DNA of 64,000 nucleotides from Chamaecyparis obtusa (GCA_027943335.1 BSBK01001304.1:871001-935000); one strand, 5' to 3'. Shown: positions 1-12,140, counted from the stretch's first letter. A program made the numbers and translations. The notes: generated from the letters alone by a model not told the origin.

Positions 1-759
1 CTTAGGGTTTCAAGAGGTACTAGGATTAAACGGTCTATTCCTATGAAAATTTCAAGGTGGGATTAATTTCGCTAAAGGATAATTTAATTAAGAATTGACA
101 TAACAAACATTAATCTAGTTATTTCACATAAAAACTAAGTTTTCTTCTCTTAACTAAAAACCTTTAAGGTTAACTATTCCATTAACTAAATTAAATGATA
201 AATTGGAATAACTTTTCTAAAATTGATTAATATAAATTTGGGTAGATAATGAGATTGCGATTACTTTGAATATATATAATTAAATAAAAATAATGAGACA
301 ATTAAAGAATGATTATAAACCATCATCTACATTCAATTTCATTGAATTAAAAATTTGCTAAGAAATAATTCATAACTTAATTTTAACTATAAGAAAAAAA
401 ACAAATACATAACATTAAAACATAAATAAGGATAGATTGCCATATTTATTAAATTCAATTTACTACTATCATAATAAGCTATACCATATACTAAAATAAT
501 TCTTTCATAAATAAATTACTATCTAAATGAAAACATATTAACCTTTCAACAAATCCAATTTTTACTACAAAAATGAAAATAAGATGTCATTTCAACAAAT
601 TCAATTTTTTTTATCAATCATAATGAAAATATAATAACATTTCAACAAAATTGATTTGCACTAACAAAACAAAACTACGGACATAACTTAATCAATAAAT
701 AAATAAACTATTAAGAAGAAACATAACAATTAGAAAACAAAAAGAATATAATAATGAAA
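1..759. other. AT-rich intergenic DNA, nothing recognised
   Basis: Very AT-rich sequence with many short A and T runs and no sustained reading frame in either direction. I see no LTR ends, RNA gene or coding motif. It is best read as old intergenic or decayed repeat sequence. Confidence 0.5.
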
Positions 760-800
760 GGGCCCTCCAAACCCTAATTTGAAATTAGGGTTTGAGGCCC
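760..800. repeat. Palindrome built on two inverted teloboxes
   Basis: Two arms of about 20 bases meet at 780/781. The left arm contains AAACCCTAATTT and the right arm its reverse complement AAATTAGGGTTT; the outer parts (GGGCCCTCC and GAGGCCC) also pair with two unpaired bases. AAACCCTAA is the plant telobox found in some promoters and in interstitial telomere-like DNA. Whether it acts as a regulatory site or is only a hairpin cannot be told from sequence. Confidence 0.6.
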
Positions 801-1272
801 AATAAAACTTTCTTTAACCCTAAAATTACTCATATATTTCCTTATATTTTGTGTGCGGGTGCAGGTTTGTGGAAAATTGAAGGGTTTGCAGAAGATAAAC
901 TTAGACAAGTTTCTCTCAAGAGTGGGAGGGTGCACAATGGCAAGAGATCCCTTTTCTTTATAAGGGAATCTCTCACATTTGCATCAGATAAATCTCATAT
1001 CAATGAAGAAGAAGTTAGTTCTATGCATCTATGAAATTTGTAGATGTTTTCAGATTCAAGAATAGATCTCATGTTTTTCTTTAGATACTGTCATTATATA
1101 TAACAATGTAATAGATTTAAGTTTAAAGATTTAAGCATTACCAGATCTATGTTATATACTTTCTCTTCATTAGCTTTCATTTAATATTTATGGGTTTGCA
1201 AGAAGAAACCCTCTATTTTAATTTTCTTATGCCAATAAATATGATCTTTTAATTTTATGCTTTTTCGTTAGT
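801..1272. other. Non-coding stretch after the telobox palindrome
   Basis: An open frame of about 80 codons covers 792-1034 but has no ATG near its start and no recognisable motif. The stretch is otherwise AT-rich. I do not support a gene here. Confidence 0.4.
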
Positions 1273-1399
1273 GACGCTGTATGGATTTTACAATCCTTAG
1301 TCACGTTGTGTAGCAGCAAAAATGTTAACCTTAATTTTTTTTTGAAATACGCTAAGGCACTATACGGGTTTTAAAACCCTTGGTCACGTATGTAGCAGC
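1273..1399 (+). repeat. Direct repeat pair, about 45 bp each
   Basis: The segment at 1273-1317 (core TTAGTCACGTTGTGTAGCAGC at its end) recurs in diverged form at about 1354-1399 (TTGGTCACGTATGTAGCAGC). Each copy also contains a small inverted repeat before this core. It leads directly into the tandem palindromes at 1418-1525. Confidence 0.55.
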
Positions 1400-1417
1400 G
1401 ACGATGCAGGGTCACTA

Positions 1418-1525
1418 CCGTGGCCCTAAGCCACGAAAATGCCCTGCACTACCATGACTTAGAGTCATGGCACCGTGGCTCTAAGCCATGACAGTGCAGT
1501 GCACTATCGTGACTTAGTGTCACGG
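1418..1525. repeat. Four tandem 18-19 bp palindromes
   Basis: Four near-perfect hairpin units follow each other: 1418-1435 (CCGTGGCCCTAAGCCACG), 1452-1470 (CCATGACTTAGAGTCATGG), 1473-1490 (CCGTGGCTCTAAGCCATG) and 1508-1525 (CGTGACTTAGTGTCACGG). They share the same design and alternate CTAAG and CTTAG centres, so units 1 and 3 resemble each other and units 2 and 4 resemble each other. The spacers after units 1 and 3 are also related (both end GCACTA). No known element family is recognised. Confidence 0.7.
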
Positions 1526-1619
1526 CAGTGAATTGCCACGCATGAAGGAGGGAACAATAGGGCTTCGGCCCCAATGAGAATACACTATCAAAAATGCATT
1601 TCGATATAAATTCTTTTTT

Positions 1620-2110
1620 ATAAAAACCTCATTTTTTTTATATAATGTTTATAGTTTATATTTTATAAAATGTTTACAGTTTATAATACAATATTTTATA
1701 ATATGTACTGTACAATACTTATTGTATAGTACATATTATATAACATTATAGAATTATTATTACTCTACAGTTAGCTTATAACAACTTAATATAATATTAT
1801 ATATTATATATTATGCAGTAACTATTGTATAATATGTAGTATATATTATTATATTACATATTATGGCTGTTTTCTTTATAAAAGATATATATTGTATTGC
1901 ATAATATAATAGGATATATATATTATATAATATATAATAACTTTTGTATAATATATAATATACATTATTATAATGCAATTTTTACAAGTTATAAAATAGA
2001 GACATGATTTTATTAAAACTAGCTTCTTTTGTAATGATTAATTATATATTGATATCTATATTTTATATTATACATATTATAATGTATAATATAATAAACA
2101 CATATTTATA
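1620..2110. repeat. AT-rich palindromic region
   Basis: About 500 bp made almost only of A and T, with repeated TATAATAT-type words. The clearest inverted repeat is 1699-1738, where TAATATGTACTGTACAATAC pairs with ATTGTATAGTACATATTA. It could be a decayed foldback or MITE-like insertion, but no target-site duplication was identified. Confidence 0.4.
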
Positions 2111-2879
2111 CCAAGATCTTTGTAGGCTTAAAGGTAGGAACATAATTCTAAGATGGAAATGGAGTAAGATCAACAACAATAAATATACTATGGAAATCTA
2201 TATAGCATTTCATCATAACAACAAATTTGGAATAAACTAAATTATTTCTTTCCATTCCATAATGCAACATAAATAGCTAATATGTGCCTTTGTTTACATT
2301 TAAGTTACCTGTTAGACATACTACATATATAATCTAAAATGTTCTTCTAATCACCAGCTCAACATTGATTTATCATTTTTTTTTGCGATCATCTTCAGAA
2401 TTATCTTTTTTTTTTTTTTGAAACAGTTCTTGATAGAAAGTAATACATAAATAGCTCCAAAAAATTGTGACTTCAAGTCTAAACTATGTAAACATACTGG
2501 AAATACCAATCTAATATTAAATTCACTGCCACAGGAACTTCCTAACTATTCTTTGCTACAGGAACTACATAATTTTCTGAATAAATACAAATTAACACTT
2601 CCAGATTATAACTAATCCACTTAACTATTCAATAGTGAATTAAATTTTAAATTCTAATAATAGGTACAGATTTAGGACTATTGTCAAAGAACAACAATTT
2701 CTCTCAATACAGGAAGTCCATTAACCAAATAGTCTAAAGTTCAGCTTAAATAATATTACAGAATCTTTATGCAGTAACTAAATAGTTATAAAAAAAAACA
2801 TGTTCTCTCAACTAGAGACATCTTACAACCATCTTTAGGAACATCCAACTTAATCTTTAACCTTCAGTTTTGGTCTACT
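2111..2879. other. Non-coding, nothing recognised
   Basis: AT-rich sequence with poly-T runs near 2390 and 2410. No reading frame with coding character. It may belong to the same decayed long LTR as the next entry, but similarity was not clear enough to call. Confidence 0.35.
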
Positions 2880-4560
2880 TCCTTAATCCATGAACCAAGA
2901 CCTACAAACATAAGACCTTCTTCACATGGCCATGGAGGCTCACCTCCCAGCCTAGGCCATTACATGGCCACCCCCAAGCTTGGGGAAACAAGGATAGGAT
3001 AGGATACACTCAAGCAACACAAAACATAGACATTTAGCATAAATTGGAACACAGATTCTCACAATAAACTCCCTTCCCAAGCTTTCTCAAAGGATTCATA
3101 CATAGAATCCACATAATGGGTGAAGGTGGAATCTTCCCAATGGAGTCACCAAACTTATGATAAAAAATAGATGAAACATGAAATACCAGCCTTCACAAGG
3201 CCCTTCCAACCCAAATAGCTCAAACCCAAGAGCAAACAACAAACCCTTATGGCCCCCAATCACCTTATGACCCCCAATCAACATAAGATGGTTATCATGG
3301 TTTCCCATACAACCATGCACCCAAACAAAAGGAAATCCCAACTTAGGCACTTCACCCCAAGTTCTCCTACTTTACTCCCAAGGATGAGGACTAAAATTGC
3401 ACACCCATAACATGAACAATTACAAGGAAATAACAAGGTTGAAAACAAAGCTCAAAGGGAAAAGCAACAATAAGAAAGTTCCCACATAGTAAAACATATT
3501 ACAATTTTATTCACATAATCACATTCCTATCAAGCATGTTCAAATAAACAACAAGATTTTGAAATCCACCAACCTCCTTCAAGGACAAGGCTGAATTGAG
3601 AGTTGAAGATGAGCTCCCCTTGGCACCAAGCTTGCTATCCACAAATCTACTAAGGAAAGACTCTCAAGAACTTCTCTAATTTTCTCTCCCCACTAGCTTG
3701 ACAAGAATCCAAAAACTAACCCCCATACTTCCAAGTCTTTCTCCCTAAAAACATTCTTCCTTCCCACTCCCTTCCCAATACTATTAGGTTTCTAAATCTA
3801 AGACAAAGGTGACACTTGCCCCTCTCTAAGGTTTTGGGATGAATTTACACATATCAAAATAAGAGACAACTTAGGGAACACTTCCATTTTCGTGCATATA
3901 AAAAATGGCACATTTGGAGAGGCATATAAGTGGCCTAGGAAGGAGAAAATAGAAGAATTGAGCCCCCCAACTCAATTCCTAACCTTGGGGCACTAAGATT
4001 CAACCCAAACCTCATCCTAGGACTCCACAAAACATCTCAAAATACCCAATTAATAATGCATCCGAAAATGGAGTTTTGTTTCTCAACAATTCTTGGTCCT
4101 CTAAACCACCTACCTAGCTTGGGAATGCTCAAGGCTAACTAAGGAGAAGGTGGGGTCCAAAAATCCACTCAACATGCCACTACATCACTAAAGTGTCAAG
4201 TGACACATCGCAATAATACACATCACAACACATGTGGCATGTCTTGTGTGCAAAGACATTTAAACATTTTCACAAAGATAAAAATTTTACTTACAAACAT
4301 ATTTATCAAACATTATCAACCATAAACACATAGTCATCACATTTACAAAGGAAATCATGATACAATGAGGTTGTACTCTTCTAGAGTTGACCTTGGCTTT
4401 CAATTGATTGCACTTTGATCCTATCTTGTTTCCCTGACTTATAACCATGACCATGTCCCTAGATGCTCAAACTTGATGTTAGTACATTATAAAAACTTGC
4501 ATCAATAATCATTTCAAAAATAAGTAATAACATCTAAACTAGACAAATACATATAAATAT
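2880..4560. mobile_element. Diverged relative of long LTR 'D'
   Basis: This stretch runs parallel to about 49600-51050 inside LTR D. Shared landmarks in the same order include GCTCACCTCCCA...CCTAGG...ATG..GCCACCC..AGCTTGGGGAAAC (2940-2990 against 49635-49685), AGTGTCAAGTGACA (4190 against 50810) and AATGAGG...CCTTGGCTTT (4365 against 50920). Neither end could be fixed, so it is called a relic. It has no coding capacity. Confidence 0.55.
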
Positions 4561-5049
4561 ATCTGCATCATGAAACATTACATATTCCACATAATCATGT
4601 AATCCAAACTCATCATAGAATGATGATTTCATTAATGATCATTATACTGAAAGATAACATAACAATTGTAGAGTCCATATATCATAGATAATCATGATAT
4701 CAAAATGAGCATATAAAGAGTACGACTACAATGATCATCATAAAAATCTATAACAAACAACTCATAAGGTCCAAATGATAGCATATATAAACAAAAATAG
4801 ATCAAATGTCAAATTGAAGGTCGAACTAGGATGGGTCGGGATAGGACCTCATAGTGTATCTAAGATTAGAAGGTTTTAGCCTTCACCACTTGAGTAGTGA
4901 TCTCTATGATAGTGCATCCACTCCCCTAATAGAGAATATTGTAAAAGACTCCTAATAGGGTCTGACCCTTAACAAGGTCTCCTTTACTTAAAGCATTGTA
5001 AAGAAACTCCTAACAAGGTTAAGGATCTTCTAACAAGGATCACAAAATA
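4561..5049. other. Non-coding sequence, possibly the tail of the D-like relic
   Basis: AT-rich, with many ATCATAAT-like words as in LTR D around 51100-51500, but no precise alignment by eye. Contains a run of CTAACAAGG-like repeats at about 4960-5040. Confidence 0.35.
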
Positions 5050-5275
5050 GTAGTGCAGGATATTAGTGGGTGTCAATTCCCACCAAGGTTTTTACCTATT
5101 TGGGTTTTCCCATAACCATATTGGTGTTATGTGTTGATTTCATGTTTCATGTTTATATGAATATTTAATTCAGTACTTAAGTATTTAAGCTTTGTATAAA
5201 GATTAAAGTGAAAATTTAAAATATAGTGAACACTAATTCACCCCACCCCTCTCAGTGTTCCCATTCCTAACATCT
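5050..5275 (+). mobile_element. Copia-like LTR end, copy 1
   Basis: The segment contains GTGGGTGTCAATTCCCACC, then a stretch ending in CTAATTCACCCCACCCCTCT and CAGTGTTCCC. A diverged counterpart lies at 7375-7625 (GTGGGTGTCATCCCCACC ... CTAATTCATCCTTCCCCTCT CAGTAC). From memory, C-rich 'AATTCACCCC...CTC' segments of this kind are common at the 3' ends of plant Ty1/copia LTRs. Full LTR limits could not be set. Confidence 0.4.
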
Positions 5276-5526
5276 ACAAGATTCTAAGAAGAAGAAGAGA
5301 AAACCGTAAAGGACCAGTTACCTTGGATGAAGTTATCATTATTCCATAATGTAACCCAAGGATCTTAGACCTAGAATAATTGAGAAAATATGGAGAATTA
5401 TGTAGAAGAAAGGATGCACAAGAAAAACTTAGGAAGGAGAGTACAAGAAAGTAGAGTCTAGAAGATGTAAGAGATATTCTTCAATAGGTTGGTTGTGATT
5501 TCTAAATTAATGAAGACACACCTATT

Positions 5527-6153
5527 TTGGACCAAGTTGCAACTCTTATAGGTGCGATCAATGCCCTAGACATAGATGCTGAGAACAGGATAGAAGAAAG
5601 GGAAGAGGCAAAATTTCAAGTGAAACTTGTACAAATGATCAGACAAGAAGTGGTAATCAATAAGGTAAAGCTTTCTAAGGTTATAATAGAGCTAGATTCT
5701 ATAAGTCATAATATTATACATATTTTATTGAAATTCTACAATGTGGAAACATTCACTGTCGAGGTCAGTGAAAAGATCAAGAAGATAGATGCATACATAT
5801 TATCCAATACAAATGCATCTCTAACCAAGAGAAATGTTTTTCACAAGCCTATCCTAAAAGTAAAAGAATTAAGGTGGTTGAGAGAAGACCTAAGGAAGAA
5901 GGAAGAAAACATAAGTTACCAAGTTACCGACATATAACCTGAGGTGCTTCCTCACCTCAAAATCATAGAGAGACACATTGAGAAGGAAAAAGTATTAGTA
6001 GCTACCCTGATGATATTAGTTTTGGATAATATATTTGATATGCATGTACAAGTCGGTCTTGAGCACATTGCTCTCAAAAACTTGGAAGAGGAATGGGAAA
6101 ACCTCTTGGATTCATTGAAGAAAACCCACCAGCACATTTTTGTCAAGTTGTAA
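5527..6153 (+). pseudogene. Decayed unknown ORF pair between copia-like LTR ends
   Basis: Two short open frames (5527-5937 and about 5944-6153) follow each other; neither starts at a clear ATG at its head. The first encodes about 136 charged, helix-rich residues (EEREEAKFQVKLV, LREDLRKKEE), which suggests coiled coil. The second encodes about 69 residues with EKEKVLVATL and LEEEWENLLDSLKK. They lie between two diverged copia-like LTR ends, so they may be remnants of a non-autonomous element's ORF. I do not recognise a family. Confidence that this was once protein-coding is moderate, and that it is functional is low. Confidence 0.35.
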
Positions 6154-7370
6154 GTACATTTTTGTATTGGAATTAATTTCAAAAAGGGGGAAAACATGTA
6201 TATATACCACTGTACTTTACTACATATTGGGAGCATGCACCAAGCGGGAGTTTTTCTAGAAGAGTTAGAAGATCTAGTAAAATTTTGAAGCTATATGTAT
6301 ATATGTAGTTAGAAACATTTTTGAGATTCGGTACATATACATTATGGTTTTGATACTAATTCCAAAGTGGGACATTATTTTCTACATTTGAGCATTAATT
6401 TTTTTCATTAGTATCATCTAAACTTAGTCGGTAATCTATGTTGATCAGTCGGTAAAAGATAGAATAAGAAGCTATACAAGCTAGTTGGTTGAACTTACAA
6501 ATATTTCATACCAAGAAGTCACAAGGCAGAACCAAAAGCTAAATGAATACTGGTTTAACTGAGTATGTTTACCGAGCATTAGAATATACCAAGCACCAAC
6601 TAGTGAACACTGAGGATGCTACACACCGAGCATCAAGTTATTCACTGAATAGAGAATGTAATGTTTATCAAGTTGCTTAGGAAATGACATAGTAATTAGT
6701 AAAGGCATATTTATCTATGAAAATAGTTTACAAAGATCTATAAATGTATTACAAAGATCAAGGCACATTTATTGTGGATGTAATCATTAAATGTTGTGAT
6801 GATTCCTATGTAATAGTTAGATCTAGGTTATTTTTGTAAATCATAGTTATTAGGTTTGCTAAGATGTTCTAAACCTAATTAGGTCAAATAAATTTTCTAT
6901 ATAATTGTAATTGATTTCATTTTGACATAACACATGACGAGGAGATCATGAAGAAGTAGCCACATTTAGGACATCATAATTCAGACAAGAATTTACATGA
7001 TAGAGCAGTTATGAGAGATAGTATTCAGTTTATTCAGAAACATACAAGGCTACCAAGAAGAACATAGGAAAATATTCTACAAATCAAGGTGAAATTGAAT
7101 TGTTATTTCATTGATCTGATTCAGACAAGTAATAGTTGTCATTTACAGATATTTTTTTTTATCTTCTAATCATTATAGAAGGATTGAAAAACTCTTAACA
7201 TAGTAGTTGTTGTAAATATCTCAACCGAGTGCACACTTATTTGGTGTTGCTAAAATCCTTTCACAAGGTAGATCTAATTGATCTTATGTTACTCCTAGCA
7301 GGGTAAGATAATCAGAAGTGATCAAACTTGTAGCCTTAACCGCCATACTTTATTTACTATAGTAGTGAAG
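6154..7370. other. Non-coding sequence, likely part of the same decayed element
   Basis: AT-rich stretch with several CGGTAA/GTCGGT words (around 6420-6480) and no coding frame. By position it would be the internal 3' part and LTR body of the element whose ends are called at 5050-5275 and 7375-7625. Confidence 0.3.
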
Positions 7371-7374
7371 AATT

Positions 7375-7625
7375 TGTGGGTGTCATCCCCACCGCAGTTT
7401 TTACCTTCTCACAAGGGTCTCTACATAACTAAAATACTTTTTTTATGTGTTACATTTCGTGATTGTTTTATTGTTTCTTTTCATGCACTTTACATTTACA
7501 AGTTACTTGAATGTATGTTGCAAACAATGAATTTAGTTGGATAGATAGACACTAGTATTGCAGATTGTGAAAGCGAGTTAAAGTTTTGAGGGTACTAATT
7601 CATCCTTCCCCTCTCAGTACTATAT
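7375..7625 (+). mobile_element. Copia-like LTR end, copy 2
   Basis: Diverged counterpart of 5050-5275, sharing GTGGGTGTCA..CCCACC and CTAATTCA.CC..CCCCTCTCAGT in the same order and spacing class. Identity is low, so the two could be LTRs of one old element or of two related elements. Confidence 0.4.
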
Positions 7626-8469
7626 CTTTCCTATCTGAATAGGATGCTATAGATACGAGTAAAATTAATATAATTCTAGCTCAAAATAATGAAAAAAATT
7701 AGATAATATGTAAACTTATTAAAAAATTAAAGAGATGCAATTTATTTCAAGTAAAGTAGGTAATTTTTTAAATGAAAATCACATCTAAACATCAAATGGA
7801 AAGATCTAATGTGAAGTATGTAAATTAAATTTATATACAGAAAGATGATATAAGGAAAAAAAATATATGTAAGAAGAGTTTGGTTCACAAAAAATGTACA
7901 CAATGAAAAGGGAAGTAATATATAGAAGGGGCATATCAATTCCTATTTTCATTAATTACACATTCTAGAAGGAATTTGCCCCACTATAATCAATAGGAGG
8001 CTCAAAAACAAAGTGGGGACGATGAGCCTTCCCTAATATATGCAATTTATAAAATATAAATGATGAAATGAAGTAATTTAAATGACCAATTAGGTAAGTT
8101 ACCAAAAAACTAGAAATAATGGACATATAGTGATTAGGAAAGTATAGAAATGGAAACCAAAGATCATATTTGACCTATGGGTGAAATCCAATATTGAAAT
8201 ATAGGGTAAAAGTTGAAACCTATTATGTACGTGGAGAGAAAATACCAACAACATTGTCTTCCAGTTTATTATGCCTTCAAAGTTTTCTAGTTCTCTTTGA
8301 CTGTGTCTCATCATTTTTTTTCTTGTATGAAAGCTTTGTAACTTATTCCTTCATACCAAACAATAGGTAATATTTTGTCTAAAGGGGTTTTCCTTTTTCA
8401 AACCCATATTTAATAATCAATATTGAAAATATAATGAAATTGCAAAAATAAATTTATGTATAAAGCTAA
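7626..8469. other. AT-rich non-coding DNA
   Basis: No reading frame with coding character on either strand and no recognisable repeat ends. Confidence 0.4.
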
Positions 8470-8763
8470 ATGTTAGATTCACCTTGCATAAAACCTTGTG
8501 AATAGATGTAGAAATTAGTCATATCCATGAAGATTATTTATTGTGCTTGAAATCTAAAAAATTTACCTTGGAATGTTATGTAGAAGCAATAACCAACTTA
8601 AAAATGAATAGATTTATTAATGGTACTCCAAGATCTTGAATGTATATATGCTCAATAATTGCTTGGAATAAAGGACAGAAAATATGGATAGAAAGAAGGA
8701 TCTTGTTGTTTGATTTAGAATTCACCTTGCATAAACCCTCATGAACAAATGGAGAAATTTTTT
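8470..8763 (+). repeat. Tandem 'h' repeat of about 247 bp, interrupted by X1
   Basis: The unit beginning ATTCACCTTGCATAAAACC at about 8481 starts again at about 8720 (ATTCACCTTGCATAAACCC). The second unit is interrupted at 8763 by element X1 and resumes at 9758 (ATATCCATGAAGAT, as at about 8522). A further partial unit lies at 11870-11960. The uninterrupted first unit serves as the empty-site comparison for X1. Confidence 0.6.
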
Positions 8764-9757
8764 GGGTATGTGCAAGATCATGGTATGCCAAAAACTGGCA
8801 ATGTAAAAAAAAAGTCCTAATTGATAGACTCTTTGAAAAATAACTATAACTTTCAAACAGTATAACATTTTTGAAATCTAAAATATACATAACATTCTAT
8901 GCTTCACCTAAGACAATAATAATAAAAAATTCTTTCAATTTGATGAAGTTTAGACTAAGTTAAGGTGGTCAGACATGAGAGCTTTTATATTCAAAAAAAT
9001 TGTAGCAGGAAAATCATAATTAATTATTTACTTGGAAAAAATACAAAAAATATACATCACATATGGACAAGAGTCTACTACTTTAGGCTAGAATCTTATA
9101 AAATAATTTATCATTTGATTTTGTTTAATGTGGTCAGACATACACCTACTTGTTATCATTCTAGTCTTGATTGATAGACTTATTGAAAAATAGCTATAAC
9201 TTTCAAACTGTATAACATTTCTAAAATCCATAACATGCGTTGTATTCTATGATTTTCCTACTACAAGAAAAATTTAAAAAAAAATCAATTTGATAAAGTT
9301 TAGACTAAGTTAACATGGTCAGACATAAGATTTTTTGTATTCTGGAAAAGTTGTAGAAGAAAATCATAATTAATTATTTTCTTGGAAAAAAATTATTAAA
9401 AAATGTGTCACATTTGGACATGATTCTAGTACTTATATCTAGAATCTTGTAAAAAACAATATCATTTGTTTGTGTTTAAGGTGGTCAAACATACACCTAC
9501 TTCTTATTTTTTCCTAAAATTTTCATACCACTACATTGAAATTTGAAATTTTCAACATACAGAATAATTTCTTTTCAAAAAATTGCTAGTATATTAGAAA
9601 CTAAATTCATTTTTATATAGATTCTCTTCTAACACATTTTTGATATAATATTTATAACTTGATCAAATTTTTATGTCAACTTGCCTAAACCTGATTTTCT
9701 AAATTTTCATTCCCACTTAAGGGCCTAGTTTGGCATACCATGATCCTACACATACCC
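8764..9757. mobile_element. TIR element X, copy 1 (994 bp)
   Basis: The ends are inverted repeats: GGGTATGTGCAAGATCATGG at the left and CCATGATCCTACACATACCC at the right, matching at about 24 of 26 positions and running on into GTATGCC. The interior has no coding capacity and contains a tandem duplication of about 350 bp (TTGATAGAC...AACTATAACTTTCAAAC at about 8820 and again at about 9170). Both flanks carry TTTT, a possible short TSD. The h repeat at 8470-8717 lacks the insertion. This is a non-autonomous DNA transposon or MITE-like element; the superfamily is not recognised. Confidence 0.7.
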
Positions 9758-10596
9758 TTTTATATCCATGAAGATATTTGAATGTGATTGAAATCCAACA
9801 AGTTGACCTAGGAATGTTATGTAGAGTCAATGATAAACTTAAATATGAATATATCTATTAATATCACTCTAAGATATTTAATGTATATATGCTTGATAAT
9901 CGCTTGCAATGAAGGAAAGAGAATGTGGATAGAAAAATGCAAGAAGTAATGTTCCTGTTCAATATAAATCTTGTAGAAATGGAAAATGCCACTAGAAACA
10001 GGAACCCATTTTCAAAAAATGGGCACCCAATTTAGGTTAGGACGCTTGATCCAAAATTTAAAAAATGGGCACCTTTGTTTTTAAAAATGGGTGTCCCTTT
10101 TTTGAAAAATTAGTGCCCATTTTTTTTGAAATGAGTTCCCATTTCTATATTTAAAAAAAAAACTATGACTTAAATTGCATTTTTTCAAACTGATTTAGTT
10201 TTTAAAGAAACAGATGCCCATTTTTTGAATTTTAAATAATGGGCAACTGTTTCTGAAGCCATGACTCAGTTTTGGTTCAAAATTAGCTTCATGGAACAAA
10301 TTCTATGCCTTGACCTTCAAAAATATAGTTAAGGCTCTGGAATGTCTGATTTATGCCTTGTCATCATTTTTTGAGGGCCTTCCTAATCATATTTTTTGAC
10401 AAGATAAAAAACCATTAGAGTTATCGCTATCCTGATTTAAAAATTTAATTTTTATAGTGATATGTTTATTTTTACCATTTTTTCATTATTTATTAACTAA
10501 AAGTTGTATCTAAATATAAAAAAGTGTCATTCACTAAAAATTTAATTAGTTTTTTATTTTTTTGGAAAATAAATTATACGACATCAGTCTACATAT
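9758..10596. other. h-repeat remainder and low-complexity DNA
   Basis: 9758-9950 completes the h repeat split by X1. From about 9980 to 10260 there are degenerate repeats of the type TTTTAAAAAATGGGCACC in both orientations. No coding frame. Confidence 0.45.
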
Positions 10597-11598
10597 GGTT
10601 ATGTGCTAGACCATAGTATGCCAAAAATTAGCAATGTGAAAAAGAAGTCTTGATTGATAGACTCTTTGAAAAATAACTATAACTTTCAACCAATATAAGA
10701 TTTTTGAAATATGAAATATACACCACATTTCATACTTCACCTAATACAATAATAATAAATAATTATTTCAATTTGATGAAGTTTAGACTATGTTAAGGTA
10801 GACAGACATGAGACTTTTTATATTCAAGAAAGTTTCTAGTAGAAAAATCTTAATTAATTATTTACTTGGAATTAAAATACAAAAAACATGCATCACATAC
10901 AAACATGAGTCTACTAATTTTATCTAGAATCTTATAAGAAAATATTATCATTTAATTTTGTTTAATGTGGTCATGCATACACCTACTTGTTATCTTTCTA
11001 GTCTTGATTGATAGACTTATTGAAAAATAGCTATAACTTTCAAACTATATAACACTTTTGAAATCCAAAACATGTGTCACATTCTATGATTTTTCTATTA
11101 AAAGAAAAATATAAATTAAAGTTTTCAATTTGATAAATTTTAGACTAAGCTAATGTGGTCAGACATGAGATTTTTTGTATTATGGAAAAGTTGTAAACTT
11201 GAAAAATCATAATTAATTATTTACCTGGAAATAAATTACAAAAATATGTGTCACATCAAGACATGAGTCTACTATAGTTTATATTATATGTTGTAAAAAA
11301 ATAATCATTTGATTGTGTTTCAGTTGGTTAGACATACACCTACTTCTTATTTTTTTCCTAAAATCCGTACTACTCCATTGAAATTTGAAATTTTCAACAT
11401 ATAGAATAATTGTTTTTCAAAAGAGGCCTAGTATCTTAGAAACTAAATTCAATTTTTTGTAGATTCTCTTCTTACATATTTTTGATATAATTTTATAACT
11501 TGTTCAATTTTTTATTTCAACTTACCTAAACTTGATTTTCTAAATTTTCATTGTCACTTGAGGGCCTAGTTTGACATACCATGATCCTACACATACCC
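10597..11598. mobile_element. TIR element X, copy 2 (1002 bp)
   Basis: Same organisation as X1: left end GGTTATGTGCTAGACCATAG, right end ending CCTACACATACCC, and the same internal tandem duplication (about 10656 and 11007). Its flanks differ from those of X1, so it is a separate insertion and not simply part of a local duplication. No TSD was identified. No coding capacity. Confidence 0.65.
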
Positions 11599-12140
11599 AT
11601 ACAATTGTCTTGAATATTTTTTAAAAAAAATTTTAAAAAATTGAAATTTTCATTCAACTATGGTGGTCGTACGCCAGACATTTTGAAAATGTACTTTATA
11701 ATGAACTAAAAATTAATTAAAAAATATATATTCAATAAAAAATAAGAAAAAATATGCTAATCAATATTTGGTGTCTAATGCATATTTTCTCACAAGGATT
11801 TGCAAAAAGTCATTTATTTAGGTTAAAATCTAGTGCTCATACATGACTATGGTATGGTTTTAGAACATGCATTTTGAATGTATATATGCTTGGTAATCAC
11901 TTCTAATGAAGGAGAGAGAATGTGGATGGAGAGAAGTATCTTCTTTTTTGATTTATAATTCCTCTACTTGATCATCATGGGAGAAAAGATTACTTAAATT
12001 TGATAATATTGTGTTCAACCAAAATGATGTTGAAGAATTCAAGGCTTATATATCTTCATTTTGTATGTTTCCCTTATCATGAATTAAATTTCTCAAATTT
12101 TATTGACTTTTTGAAAATATTGATATTGTGATTGCAAAAG
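11599..12140. other. Non-coding DNA with a partial h repeat
   Basis: AT-rich sequence; 11870-11960 is a third, partial h-repeat copy (GAATGTATATATGCTTGG...GAGAATGTGGATGGAGAG). No gene seen. Confidence 0.4.

Noticed and set aside
8470..11960. CRISPR-like or satellite array
   Set aside because: The repeats are long, few and interrupted by TIR elements; the spacing is irregular and the sequence is clearly eukaryotic.
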